Source: Bryum argenteum
Taxonomy: Eukaryota; Streptophyta; Bryopsida; Bryales; Bryaceae
DNA: 64,000 bases
Assembly (NCBI GenBank): GCA_037043015.1
Contig: CM073330.1
Location: 14,154,512-14,218,511, forward strand
Direction: 5' to 3'
How positions within the stretch are numbered: position 1 is the first letter of the stretch; every line of letters begins with the position of its first letter. A program made the translations under genes and the position numbers. The notes under the pieces were generated by a model that was not told the DNA's origin, ran no database searches, and saw only the letters and a program-made list of their open reading frames with translations. Below are positions 34,251-46,586 of the stretch, in pieces.

Positions 34251-36501
34251 CAACAATAACAACTGGCGAACGCACCCAATACTACAAGCCATACAACAAC
34301 ACACACATACGAACATACCACCACCCCCAGAAAGTGATGACAACAAGCACGAATGGCTTAACGCATTAGCAGATATAGCTAAAACTGCAAACAAAAAAGC
34401 ATGGGCCATTACCACAAAACATACACGCCAATCTATCAAAAAAGCCATTACCAAATACAGACAGCTCTATAACACCAGCCCTAAGAAAATCAACAACCAA
34501 GTTTTTAAAAATCTAGAAACACCGCCACTTGACTGCATTACCACATGCAACAACGAAATCCTCACTAGCCCAGAAGATATAGCTCAAGAAATCTTTCTAC
34601 AGCAATCAATCACTAACCGCCCAACCATCCCAACTTGCTACTATCAACCAGACCACCCGCTACCCTGTACATGTGCAGTCCGCCAATACCCATGGCATGA
34701 ATTAGATGGATTTACACTTGAAAAAAGAGGCACCCCAGAGATCCCCCTCCACACACATTTTACTCGTGAAACCTTCGACATTTGCCTAAAAAATCTCTCA
34801 CGTAACAAAGCCCCTGGCCCCGACAAAATCCCAAACACCATCCTCAAAAATATGCCAGATTCCTTTCAAACGCTCTTATATCTTTTCTTTTCCCAATGCT
34901 ATAAGCAAAAACAAATACCCGCATCATGGAAAACAAGTCTCACTATTTTGCTATACAAAAAAGGCAACCCCTCACTCCTACCTAACCACGGACCAATCGC
35001 TCTAGCCAACACAATATATAAACTATTTACCAAAGACCCTTACATATATTTTATCCGCCTAGAGAACACCATCAAATCCTCCATGATAGTCAAGAAGGCT
35101 TCCGCTTGAAGCGAAGTACATCACGACAAATACAACTTATCACAAATTGCATTGGAAGACGCTAGAATCACAAACCAAGACATTTATATCATGTACATAG
35201 ATTTCAAAAATGCCTTTGGTTCTCTCGACCATGCTAGACTACTAGCAATAATAAAAGATCTTGGCTATCCGGAAGATGTTTATTACACTAATTGGTAATA
35301 TTTACTCTCACTCCACAACCATATATACCGGAGAGTATTTTTTGGCCAAACAAAACCAATTCCGATCCAACGAGGCACCATACAAGGCGACACATTAAGC
35401 CCATACCTCTTTATCATATTTTTAGAACCCCTCCTCGGATGGTTACAAAGAGAGGTCACTACGGATACAAATTTGACACATCAAACACAACCATCAACTC
35501 CACTGCGTATCGACGATCCGCCGTAATCACTTCTTCCCTACCAACACTACAAACACAAATGAACAAAATCGAAAAATACGGTGAATGGACAGACTTGAAG
35601 TCGGCACACTAAAATGCGCATCGCAGGATGTCCACACAAATCCAAACTCTCACCCACAGCCTTCAAAAACCTTCTCCAAACACAAAACATCAACTACAAA
35701 AATGAACCATTACCCACGCTACACCAAAACGAAGCCTACCCTTACCTCGGCATTCAAGTGGTACCAACACTCAAATGGAAACTTCAAACGCACCTCACCA
35801 CTAAAAAACTTACCGAACAATGTCAAAAACTCTCAAACTGCCCAGCTACAATCAAACAAAAAATTAGCATGGTAGATACAGTCATACGCGCAGGCATTGC
35901 GTATAGCTTCTACGCGAGCACTTACTCATTACCAATGATTAAAAAACTAGACAAGAAAATCATCAACATCCAAAAAACTATATGTGGCCTACCTAAATGC
36001 ACAGCAAACATTATAGCACAATTACCACATGTAGACTTTGGTCTTGAAGCTTTTTCCCTCAAAAATGCTTATCTCAGATGCATTGGGGACCAACTAATAA
36101 ATGCACTCAATGATAAAGGCAAACTAGGTCCAATTTACCAGGGACTTATCCAACACATCTTAGCAAAATTTGGCGGGTCCAAAGAAATTCCCCGAATAAA
36201 ATACAATGACTGCATCCACTCCCCAATCACAAGAACACTCTTCCTACTCAAAGAAGTAGGCGGAATCCACCTACAAAGTACACTGGACAACTTCCAACTT
36301 GACGCCACTGAATTAGAAACACAATGGATGTCTCAAGCATCAATCCTTCTGCCCCACCTTGATCCCAAACTATCCCTCAAACTCCTACACAAATTACTGA
36401 AACACAAAATATACAAAATAAAACACCTCACACTACCAAACGGAACCACCCTCATGTCGCCTATAGATTTGAAAAATATTATAGAAACCCTACAAAATTA
36501 G
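34207..36501 (+). pseudogene. LINE reverse transcriptase, right copy
   Basis: NLSRNKAPGPDKIPNTILKN (fully in frame here, broken in the left arm), SLLPNHGPIALANTIYKLF, IQGDTLSPYLFIIF in another frame near 35,380, a damaged YLDD, and the thumb-like 35,614-36,501. Frame breaks near 35,100, 35,290 and 35,500. Confidence 0.75.
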
Positions 36502-38019
36502 AAAGAAGCGCCCTAAACCTCGCCCAACAACTCTTCTCAAAAAGCAACAGACTCTGTCTGTTTGCCCATGCAACACTCACCCATCAACCCATCTTCTCAT
36601 CAACGAATATACTACACAAAACCACGAAATCCTCCCCCCCACCTTTCCACCTCCACCACACCCAATTACCACACCAATGACACCAACAAGACCCCCACCC
36701 AAAGAAATCATCAATGATCCGATTACGTTTCCCATACACCACATCTCTGCCCATAAACTGACCACCAAAAAAGATAAATACAACATAACACACTCCTCTG
36801 ATATGTACATATGTCATTGGGAAATCCATAACCACCCTGCATACCACACGTGACTATCTCCTAGAATATTATTTCCCCGGAACCATCCAACAGTCATAAG
36901 ACATAATCTTAACCTATTATTTGAATACTACACACAACAAAAACACACATTGTATAGACACATCATTAACACCTGTTTTACACTACCACAATTAAAAGAC
37001 ACCCGTTTCATCCCACCTCCTACACACATACCTCTCATACATATTCACCTCCAAGAGTGCAACCCAGACAAGGATATCCTCACAAACTCCCCCACCATAA
37101 AAGTCCAGAATGAAACAACACATCTATTTGACAATACCGGGCATTTCCTCCTCACCATCCCCACCTCAAGACTTACATGGCTATGGATGCAATACCATGC
37201 ATGCCTTAACAACAACCACGGACTTACCCCTCCCACCCAATCATTCGAAACTGAAATCATTTTGTTATATAAACGATACAATCACACTCTCTCCAAGCGT
37301 AACCCCAAAACAACAAACCATCACACGCTCCCTACTGCCATAATTGACACACTTATCGCAACGTTCCAAATTACACACACATACTTCTCATCCCCAGTGA
37401 CATGCCCACTACAAATTACAAAATACTACTCCATATTCCCGCGAGATAGAATATTTGGCTCCAACGGTCCAGCTTTTCAATATAAATGGCAAGGTACCGG
37501 CTACGCCCATCCCTACGACGAAGAAACCGCCCAACAAACCATACATCTGGCTAGCTAGATTAGTCGCACAAAAAAAACCCAACGCCACAACCATTGTCGT
37601 CATGCCTGACAAACAATGGTTCCACAATTCAACCCCATACTCCACTGAGTTCCCAGATACACACGTTTTATTACATTTTGCTGCTGACACAATAACATAC
37701 AAAGAACCCACCGTACCCGCTAATCACACTAAACCCCGCACTGAACCAAACACGCTCTTAATCCTCTGCATTCACCACAAACGTCATACTATCACCACTA
37801 CAGAAGACATACACAACCTCACAACCACACTTAGTAATCTCTCTATTACACAATACCAGATCCAAGAAATCCCCCCTACCCTGGAGAGCACCACAGTCAA
37901 CAAAAACAAAAACTGGACGAAATCATTATACCCTCCAATCTATACACCTACTCTATCAAACACACCCCCAATACCACAATATATCTCACATCACCCCATC
38001 AAATTCCCGCCACAATATA

Positions 38020-39090
38020 GTTATTACACAGACGGCTCATTTATACCCCCCCCAAGAAACAACGTCGGGTCATTGGATACCTGAAACCGCTGGTTATGGT
38101 ATCTACAACCCGACCAAAATAGAAATACAAATCTCCAAAAGACTACCAGGCCTCCAAACAATCTTCAGAGCAGAGTTAATCGCCATATACAAAACACTCA
38201 AAATTATCACAACAAAATATAACGACGAGCCGGCACATATCTTTACCGACTGCATAAATTGCCTATACGTACTACAAACACATTTAACACACCCCATGTT
38301 ACAAAATGGCCATCCAGACCAAAATACTCTCATCGCGATCACCAACCTACTAAAACTACGCACACAACCTACCACATTCCACAAAGTACGAGCCCACGTC
38401 AACATCGCCGGAAATGAAAAAGCGCATAAACTTGCGAAAACAGAAACGAAAATACCTACAAGTTTGCCCGTAAACCACATGAATTCGCACATATCACCCC
38501 GTTTTATTTTCAAAAAGATATATGGCCTGGACCGCACTACGTGCCCGATAAAGGCCCAAAGGAGATGTCTTGCCACTTACCTCACCAAATATGACCGCGA
38601 CAATAATCTCACCCTCCTCGCACAAAACTTCCCTAACATAAATAAATGGACCTCAAACCCACACATTCATGCTGAATCCTCAAATGCCTTCTGGAATAAC
38701 CCAAATATCACAGATTCCCAAATAACTAGTATATTAAAATTCCGCACAGGCCAATACATGGGACATGCACGCAAACAACTATTCTTTGGACACACTCGGT
38801 TTCCATCAAACACATGTCCTATCTCGCAACTCCACGTATGCGGACACATGGTTACATGTACTACTCAAATGCCCCCAACCAAACATACACGCACTTCGAA
38901 TTACCAGACATAATCAAGCAGCTAAATCCATCAAACAACTCATCCTCTCTAATACCAAATCAAGATGCTACACACTTATAAATGCAGGAAAACACCTAAA
39001 TGAACCCCCTGATAACACAGTGCCAAGTTGGCTCCTTCCTTGCACTCCGCAACACACGCCGATGCCACCGCAACGCAAGATTTAAACTGG
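38020..39090 (+). pseudogene. LINE RNase H and Cys/His finger, right copy
   Basis: YYTDGSFIPP (38,020-38,050) and, in a later frame, HIFTDCINCLYVLQTHL and VRAHVNIAGNEKAHKLAK; the Asp of the left copy is His here. The finger Cys codons near 38,815-38,880 are disrupted. Confidence 0.65.
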
Positions 39091-39488
39091 ACCTATCACA
39101 TGCGTAATAGGCGTGCCACATCAAGGCACACCCCACAACACCCCAATGACAACGTTATCATCCAATACATTGAATTCACATATCAGAAACGACAGATTCC
39201 CACAAGAAACCATCACAAATAAAACCAACAAATATCAATCTCTACTAGACTCAATAGCCGCTCGCGGATGGAAAGTTAACCCGATCATAGTCATCATCTG
39301 GGCGCTAGAGGCACCACTCACACACCGTCCATGACCGCCCGAAACTACATTTAAACTCACCAAGCAACCAATCTATACCACATTCAAATCAATTAACACT
39401 ATAGCCATACAATACGCCGCTCTAATCCTCCTACATAAAAGAAAACTAGAGAACCACCAACCCCTCCTTCCAACCCAACTTGAAAGAG

Positions 39489-39523
<35 letters not shown>

Positions 39524-40003
39524 AGAGAGAGAGGGGGTAGTGGTACAAACCATCGATGTTTGCGGCAGACCGCTTGTCTCGGATTGAGGGTAGGGGCCAG
39601 GTGATTGATAATACTTTCCTGCCATATAAACTCACAGACATCCCAAACCATGCGTACTGCTACAACGAGCCCGAAAGGATTCGAACCTGGACCAGCACAA
39701 TTACAAATGTCCCACATATCAACCACCCTAGGACTGCATGGCTTTGTGACCACGAAACCACTCAAAACACATTAAAACACCAATGTTTCCACCACACAAC
39801 CCGTACCACAATCTGACCTATGTAGGTTAACTCTAGTCTAGCCTAGCTTCTGCCTTAAATGGTGTTTAGTGTCTATTCCCGAGAGGGGTGAGTAGTTTTG
39901 TTCTTTTACCTCTTTGTCCTGTGGCCATCGAGGTAATGACATTACGAACAGACACTGTATTCACGCCAATCTTCAATTGAAGGTTGGAGTTCTTATATAT
40001 ATA

Positions 40004-40349
40004 TGTGATCATGAAAAAAAAGAATCATCATATTATTTTATTTTATTTTTTAAAAATTTTTTTTAAAAAATCCATGAAAAACTATTTTTGATGGCTTGCA
40101 ATGGTGAGACATGCCACATGCCCCATGTTTTGAAACCCAAAAACAAGAGTTTATTTCTCTAAAATACATGCTATTGACTCACAATTTATTGTATAGTTCT
40201 ACTTTTTATCACACAAACTAGGTCTACTTAATTTAGGACCTAACCCAAGTGATTTCATCCAAAACAGACTTTGGATAAAAAGTTTATGGCTCTTCAAAAT
40301 TGTTGCCTCCCATCCAAATTGTCTTTTTCTACATTCAACGCATTTAGGG
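40004..40349. mobile_element. Truncated piggyBac-like element, right half
   Basis: Similar to 8,940-9,238 in the same orientation (gatcatga, acatgccccatgtttgaaa, acacaaactag, gtgatttcatcc, tatggctcttcaaa). It ends AACGCATTTAGGG followed by attaaa, close to the family terminus plus TTAA. The left half is missing where the LINE tail begins. Confidence 0.55.
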
Positions 40350-40519
40350 ATTAAATATTTATCATGTTTTATTATTAAGAAAATTGTTGTGACTTACCAA
40401 GCCAATGGCTTATTTTTAGTGTGAGGACCAAAATAGAAAAATATAAAGACCTTGATTTGATAATGAAGGCAATAAAGAGTTTGATAAATTAATCCATTAT
40501 CTTGACTATAAGATTGCTA

Positions 40520-40975
40520 ATGCTAATAGTACCCCCTCTAACCTTAATTCTGTTAAAATGGCGGTATTCCATGTGCCATTTTGCCAAGTCCCATATGAGC
40601 CATTTTACTCGCATTCACAAACGTGCCATTTTACAAGCATATTTTTGATCTGTAGTTTAGAAGTATTTATGTCTGCAAAATGACATGTTTATTAATATCA
40701 GACATGTACTCCGTAATATCAAGTGATTTATGTTTTATCACCAAAATTTCAATAATATCACACATTTTTTATGGTTTTTGACCTTTGGACATTGTCAAAG
40801 GGCAATATTTCTAAACGGCCACTTAGAAACATTGTTGTATTTGAAATGCGGTTAGAAATATTTACCCTATCATGTCAAAACTCGACAAAAACCAACGTTA
40901 TTCTTTTCATTTTAAGCACACCCAATTGCGCCATTTTACCGGAGTTGAGGATCTCTGTGGTTGTTTTTTTTACTT
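40520..40975 (+). repeat. Dispersed repeat copy B
   Basis: Diverged partner of 4,880-5,470, same orientation and motif order. Confidence 0.5.
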
Positions 40976-41164
40976 AATCCTTGATTGTCAAAGCCAACCT
41001 CTCAAGCTATTCATATCACAATTTAAAAAATTTCTAACACTCTACTAATATATAATTTTCTTAACAATATTATTATTATTATTTTCTTTTCTAAAAACAA
41101 ATTAAATGAGTCGACACTTCTATTTGATTTTACATCATGCATGACTCAAAAATAGCAAATTATT

Positions 41165-42215
41165 CATGGGAGTTAGGGGTGGTTTACATTAGAAGTGAGA
41201 AGCCAACAGTTAGATCTGAGCGAATTGGAGGCCTAGGAGTTGAGAAACCAAAGAAGTGAGGCTTTACACAAGCAAATTTTAGTCCAAGGGACAAGAGGAG
41301 GAAAAAATGACAACGATTGGATAACTCTTCTGTCCTCATGAGCAATAAAAGTAGACAATGATGAAGGCCCCCTGGAATTGAAGTTAGGCATGCCTTCATG
41401 AGGTGGGCCTAACTAAAATCCAGAGGGCCATTGTGCAAAAAACCACAACCAATCATTTTAAGTTCATTTGAGAAAAAGCTCCACATCTTCTCTCACTTCA
41501 TACTACATCCAAAAGCCATGGCTTCTGAAGAATTGGCTTCTCAAGGATTCGCTTCTCAAGTATGGGCCATCGCCCAAGTCAAGTGTGGCCATAGCCTTCT
41601 CATTTCTAATGTAAAGAGGGACTTAGTATATTCTGGTTCCAAATTATCCATGAGAGTTAGGCCCTTTTTACATTACAAATGAGAAGCCTCTAGCCAAACT
41701 CCACTTGCACCATGGCCCATACTTGAGAAGCCAATCCTCAAGAAGCCATCGGCTTTGGATGTAGTAAGAAGTGAGAGAACGCCAAAGACTTGCATGTGGA
41801 GCTTTTTCTCGAATGAACTTAAAATATATTAAATGATTGGTGATTGGCTATTTTGCCTAATGGCCCACTGGATTTTTAGTTAGGCCCACCTCATTCAGGT
41901 AGGCCTAACTACAATTGCGGGGGGCCGTCATGAAAAGCAATTTTTGTGCCAACAAGGCAAAAAGTGCTTGCTTGGCTCTCTTTCTTTCTTTTCCCTTTCT
42001 CATTTTTGGCTCCCTTTCTCCCTTTCTCCCTTTCTCATTTTTAACGCCCTTTCTTCCTTTCTTCTTTTCTCCCTTTCTCATTTTTGGCTCTATTTCTGTC
42101 TTGGACTAAAATTTTCTTGTGTAAAGCCTCTCTTGATTAGCTTCTCAATTCCTATGCCTCCCATTGGTTAAAATCCTTCCCCTCTTGGCTTCTCAACTCC
42201 AGTGTAAAGAGGACC
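41165..42215. repeat. Foldback element, about 1.05 kb long imperfect hairpin
   Basis: The left half (41,165-41,625) pairs with the right half (41,650-42,215) along almost its whole length, for example gggcctaactaaaatccag near 41,405 with ctggatttttagttaggccc near 41,870, and gtggagctttttctc at 41,797 with its complement near 41,473. The unit cttctcatttctaatgtaaa recurs as short inverted pieces inside each half. No coding content. Confidence 0.7.
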
Positions 42216-42587
42216 TTAATATATTACAGCTCCAAATTATCCTTTCAAGAGTTAGTGTACCATGCCCGGTTGTTAATTGCAAAAAATTACCATTAATTGG
42301 TCATGTGAGCAACTTCTTGATGCTGACCTAAAGGTATGAGATCAGTACATGCAATATCCATCCAACCAGGGATGACATTCAAGTGTTGAAATGAGAACAA
42401 GCTCTGTCTCTCGGATAGTCAAAAAAAAAAAAATGTCACTAAAATGTCATTAGAAGGCATGATTTACTCCTGATTTGTGGCTATTGAATCATTCGTTAGC
42501 TTTACTGTACATCTGAAGTACTATTCAGGAGCTAGTAGCATTATGTTGACTGGTCGCTCCCGTTTTTGGAATGTCAAATGGTCAGGA

Positions 42588-45500
42588 TTACGGAATGATT
42601 GCTCCTTCGAGATACTTGAGTATAGGCAGATAAATGTCCGGCTCTCGGTACATACTAAACCCCAAGTCATAATGAGCATATTCGGTCAAATTGAGGAATT
42701 CCACTCCAGGTTGCAATTGGGAAATCAGCATTCTGATGCCGTGTGGAGGGGCTTCATAATCCTGACCACCTGCTATGATAAAAACTGGCATTAGCCTTGG
42801 GATTAGCGCAACGTTGTAATCGGGGGCTGTAGGTCGGCCGTACGCTTGCATGTTTCTCGCTGAACTGCCATAGTCGTAGTGAGCAAAGGTGTTCCTCCGT
42901 ATTCCTGTTGAACAAGTGAAACTTAGCATTGATATACTCGAGCTAATATCTTGTATGTTACCTGCAGGTACTGGAAACGCTTTGTGACAGTATATGTACA
43001 TTATCAATACTACTTACAGGAACTTTCACCGCTCTTCATTTTAAGTGAGAACTTGGCTATCGTGTCTAAAGCCTGGATCGTACTTGTAGTTAGTGCAATA
43101 TAAGGTTAATTACAGAGACAGTACCTTGCTGCCAATGAAGAAGATTTTTGAATGAGGTTGTTCCATCCCAGCCATTTTCGAATTGGATGGGCGCTGAGCT
43201 ACTTAGACAGCAATTCGGGCCTGTAGTTTGGGATAGAGGCAAGCTACTATCAATTTCAATGGTCTTTAAATCAGGCTCACAGTCTTAACTCATGATCAAG
43301 AATCTTGACTGATTGGTCGAAAGGTTCAAAAAGTTTGAAGGGCTAAAAGATAATGTCAAAAGTAAACAAACGGTGTATGTCAGTATGTGAGAATGCCAGT
43401 TCAGTATGCACCTGATATTAAATTGACTGCTGTATTGGTCAGTCCTTGCGCAGAGAATGGACCTGATTGTGGAAACTCCCTGTTGCATTTGTTTAAGGTA
43501 ATTTCGATTAGCAGAAAATGACCTAACTTGGAAGTGTTAAGGTTTTTGTGTTAGAGCATTCAAATTCATAAGTGACTGCAATAAGGAAGACATACACTGG
43601 AGATGTCCAATTGCATGAAATAAAATTTCTGAATCATGAGCAGCTGAAACTATTAAGAGCACTGAGTGTCAGGGTAGTGTATGTTTGACAGCTTCAGAGA
43701 GTCGTTCGGACGTCGTTCACCTCCGGACATCCTTTCACAGACAGCAGGTATTTACCTGGAATAATTGAACGCCCCGGCTTGATAACCGCTGATGTAATAT
43801 TCCTGGTTGATCACAACGTGCCGTCTTCATTAGGCATGCCAACTCGAACCAGTTTATTAACAACACTGGTGCAATTTTTGAACTCTTGAAGTTAGCCTTC
43901 CAGTGAATTGTTGTAGTTTTTTGTTAGCGGCATCCTCCACTACTTCGACATAAGTCAGTAATTATCGTGAGCAATTTTTATGTAATTCGAGACAAGCAGA
44001 TCCTTACCGAGTCGAGGGTTAGTCCAAAGTAGTAAGCCCATGCCTCCAGCAGTAAAGAGTTTGTATATCCCCGGTATGCAGTGGGGCCAATGAGTGTCAA
44101 GCTTCGAATCATCTGAGCTGTTTCAAGAAAAGTGGCTCCTGCTGCGCCAACTGCTGCAGCCTGCAGAGGAAAGTGTGATTATGGAGCTTACACCAGGAAT
44201 TTCTTGTTTGCAAGAACAAACGATGCGTGTCCGTTGAAATCTTACTTGTGATGCCCCGATAAAGTGGACAGGTTGGTTTGTTTCTGTGGAGATAAAAAGT
44301 AGTTGTGCAGGAAGGTCATACTCTACATGTTGGTCCCACGTCCAGTTCCAGTACGCCTAAGATTTCAATCAAAACAGAGTGAATGCATCAGTACCATCAG
44401 ATAAATACATCAACTCCGCCTACGGTAGTAACACTAATGCACAGGGGAGTAATTTTCTTCTTCATGTGCGGAGATTGTACATTATTCTTGCACCTTCGAA
44501 CTAAGATTGATACGGTGAGAGTATGCAAAAAGAGAGGTGCAATGAGTGATGTGACACTTAGTTCGGACGTGAGCATGAACAATTCCATACACGAACACTT
44601 AGATAAATTGTTGGTAACCAGTTCATGCGCATCGAAAAACAAGAATGACGTACCCGGTCCGTGGGCGATAGTTGAACATGCCCGTGACACCAGTATGTTG
44701 CACGTGAATGGCCAATCCAAACGTCAAATCCATCGTTCAACAGCATAATAGGCAGCAAATTGCGTACAGTTGCATTTCCATCGGCGAACTCAAACCAGAT
44801 TCCTCCGCTGAAAAATTCTTGATGCAAAAGCAACACTGGAGATCCCTTTCCTGCCTGAAATAGAGAAGGTCACTGCTCAAAGACGGCCACTATTGTGCTT
44901 AGACTAGACCGCGAAGTGACTTCATTCCTCCTCTGGACAACAGTTAAGAGCTATTCTGATATCTGTTCTTAAAAATAAGTCGAACGTCAATCACGAATAT
45001 ACACCGTAACCAATTGTTTACAGACCATTGCTCAGGCATCCTATGAATTCAATTGCAGAAACATCTGCCATGAGATTGACGAGTGCATGAGTACTTTCTG
45101 ACGAGATTTTAATTCCTGTACCGCACAGCACAGTTGATCAATTCCAATATATAGGGGAAGCATGACTGTACTTCTTACCCCTGCATGAACCGTGTAGTTT
45201 GAAGGGAAACCGTTTTCTATAATCCTTTGTCCCTCCGGCGGTGTAGAGATTGAACTCTGATTGGCGCTTGAAGCTGGACTTGCTGCAATATGAGGCAGAT
45301 CTGACGAAGAATTGCTTGAGGTCCTAACGATCTTTCTGTTTCCACGAATTTCCGGTGCTCGCGGGATACGAGCTGAGGTATTGTAGCTGCTCGAATTATT
45401 GCTTTCTAGAGGCGATGGCGCCGGACCAAGGACCTCTACATCAAGGCCTCCCTGAGTAGGAGCTGGAGCGCCAGCAGGTGAAGCAGGACGAGTAACCCCC

Positions 45501-45685
45501 GCTAACATGCCAGATTGACTCAAGCGATGGAGCACGAGTACGAAGCCGTCGCCTGTCTCCACAGTGAATTCCTCGCAATCGTACCCGAGAGGCTCCACCA
45601 CTTGCTGACAAAAGCTCGTCGCTCTCACGCTGCTCATCAGCACCGCAAGAAGCACAAATGTACGCAAATGAGATGAGAACGCCAT
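42588..45685 (-). CDS. Secreted acid-lipase-like alpha/beta hydrolase
   Basis: Exons, 5' to 3': 45,685-45,179, 44,854-44,654, 44,356-44,246, 44,160-44,008, an unresolved part at about 43,960-43,750, 43,220-43,125 and 42,904-42,588. Splice sites are GT-AG; phases agree for the first four exons and for the last two. Start chosen at 45,685 because a signal peptide follows (TFVLLAVLMSS...). CQQVVEPLGYDCEEFTVETG starts the acid lipase N-terminal module, then PVLLLHQEFF, GFDVWIGHSR, YWNWTWDQ, a nucleophile elbow GASQA, GPNCCLSSS, and the catalytic Asp and His in AGGQDYEAPP and YAHYDLG. The family (gastric/lysosomal acid lipases, plant LIP1) hydrolyses acyl esters. Odd points: the usual GHSQG, HG and NRG motifs read GASQA, HQ and SRA, and a Ser/Pro-rich insert of about 110 residues follows the first module. 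Confidence 0.75.
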
Positions 45686-46586
45686 CGCTCTTAAATTCAA
45701 AATCCGCAGACAAACAAGCTGATCAATGATCAAGATATTTGCACGGATCGATATAAGTACGCAACAATCTCGTGCGAAGACGATGACTACCGGCACATCA
45801 GGTCAAATCAGTCGAATGACAACCGGTTGATTCGGTTACCACGCCTCAGGACTGTTGGTGAAATCTTCAATGCTATTGCTACAGATTCCGAAGCGCGTGA
45901 ATTTTAGCAGTAAGATTTTGCGAATTGTGGAGTTACGTTTTCGCAGCTGCATACTGAAAATGAGTATCGAATCTTGTTGAGTTCTCGAGTTGTTAGTAAT
46001 ACTGAATTCGTTAAGGTATCATGCAGGGCTGGAGCGTAGGGTTTAGTAACATGCAGGAAAGTTCATTTAGAGCCTGAAGATGAGATGACCGCGGTTGTTT
46101 AGGGTTGATGGTTGTTGTTGCTCCGATGAGAGTGATGGCGGTTAGAGAGAAAATCGGCGCTATAAGTGCAACAACATCACTTCGTTTAGTTCGAGAGAAA
46201 CTTCCTCGAGATTTTTCATTGCGAAATTGATGAAAACTCTTCCAAATTCTGGAAGTGCGCGCGAAATCTCTCTTCTCTCTTAGTTATTCATCTCTCTGTG
46301 CAATATTCACTTCCCGGTCGTTGCGAGATCTGAAGAGAATTCGAAAGACGTGTTTTCCCGCGCATTTCAAATTTGAGATTAGCGTATCTGATTTTGTGCA
46401 ATCTCTCGAATCTCCAAGAATTCATGATGCATGTTCGCGTCGTTTAGGTCGGGAAGAATCTCCTTGTCTGAGAGTTCAAAATACGTGCATCCCATCCTTT
46501 GAAGCCGTAGGAATAGTTTAAATGGCGTACGACCGCACAGATTATCGTGTAGCGTGTGTATGTTGATACAGAGAGGGTCGGAGAGA
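45686..46586. promoter_or_regulatory. Divergent promoter region
   Basis: About 900 bp between the starts of the lipase (-) and the coiled-coil gene (+). It must hold both promoters and 5' UTRs. I saw no clear TATA box or named element to point to. Confidence 0.4.

Larger units (their letters stand above)
30697..40000 (+). repeat. Right arm of the 9.3-kb inverted duplication
   Basis: Inverse partner of 12,015-21,306, running from within Gypsy-1 RNase H through the 3' LTR and the LINE to its TA tail. Outer flanks differ from those of the left arm, and the 9.4-kb spacer is unique to the centre. Confidence 0.85.
33111..40000 (+). mobile_element. LINE retrotransposon, right copy
   Basis: Plus-oriented twin of the left LINE. 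Endonuclease 33,113-34,250; RT 34,207-36,501 in fragments; connecting region 36,950-38,084; RNase H and finger about 38,020-39,090; poly(A) tract 39,487-39,520; 3' UTR to a short TA run at about 39,993-40,004. It begins inside the endonuclease coding sequence directly at the end of the Gypsy-1 LTR. The catalytic YLDD stretch (about 35,505-35,520) has lost bases here. Confidence 0.8.
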
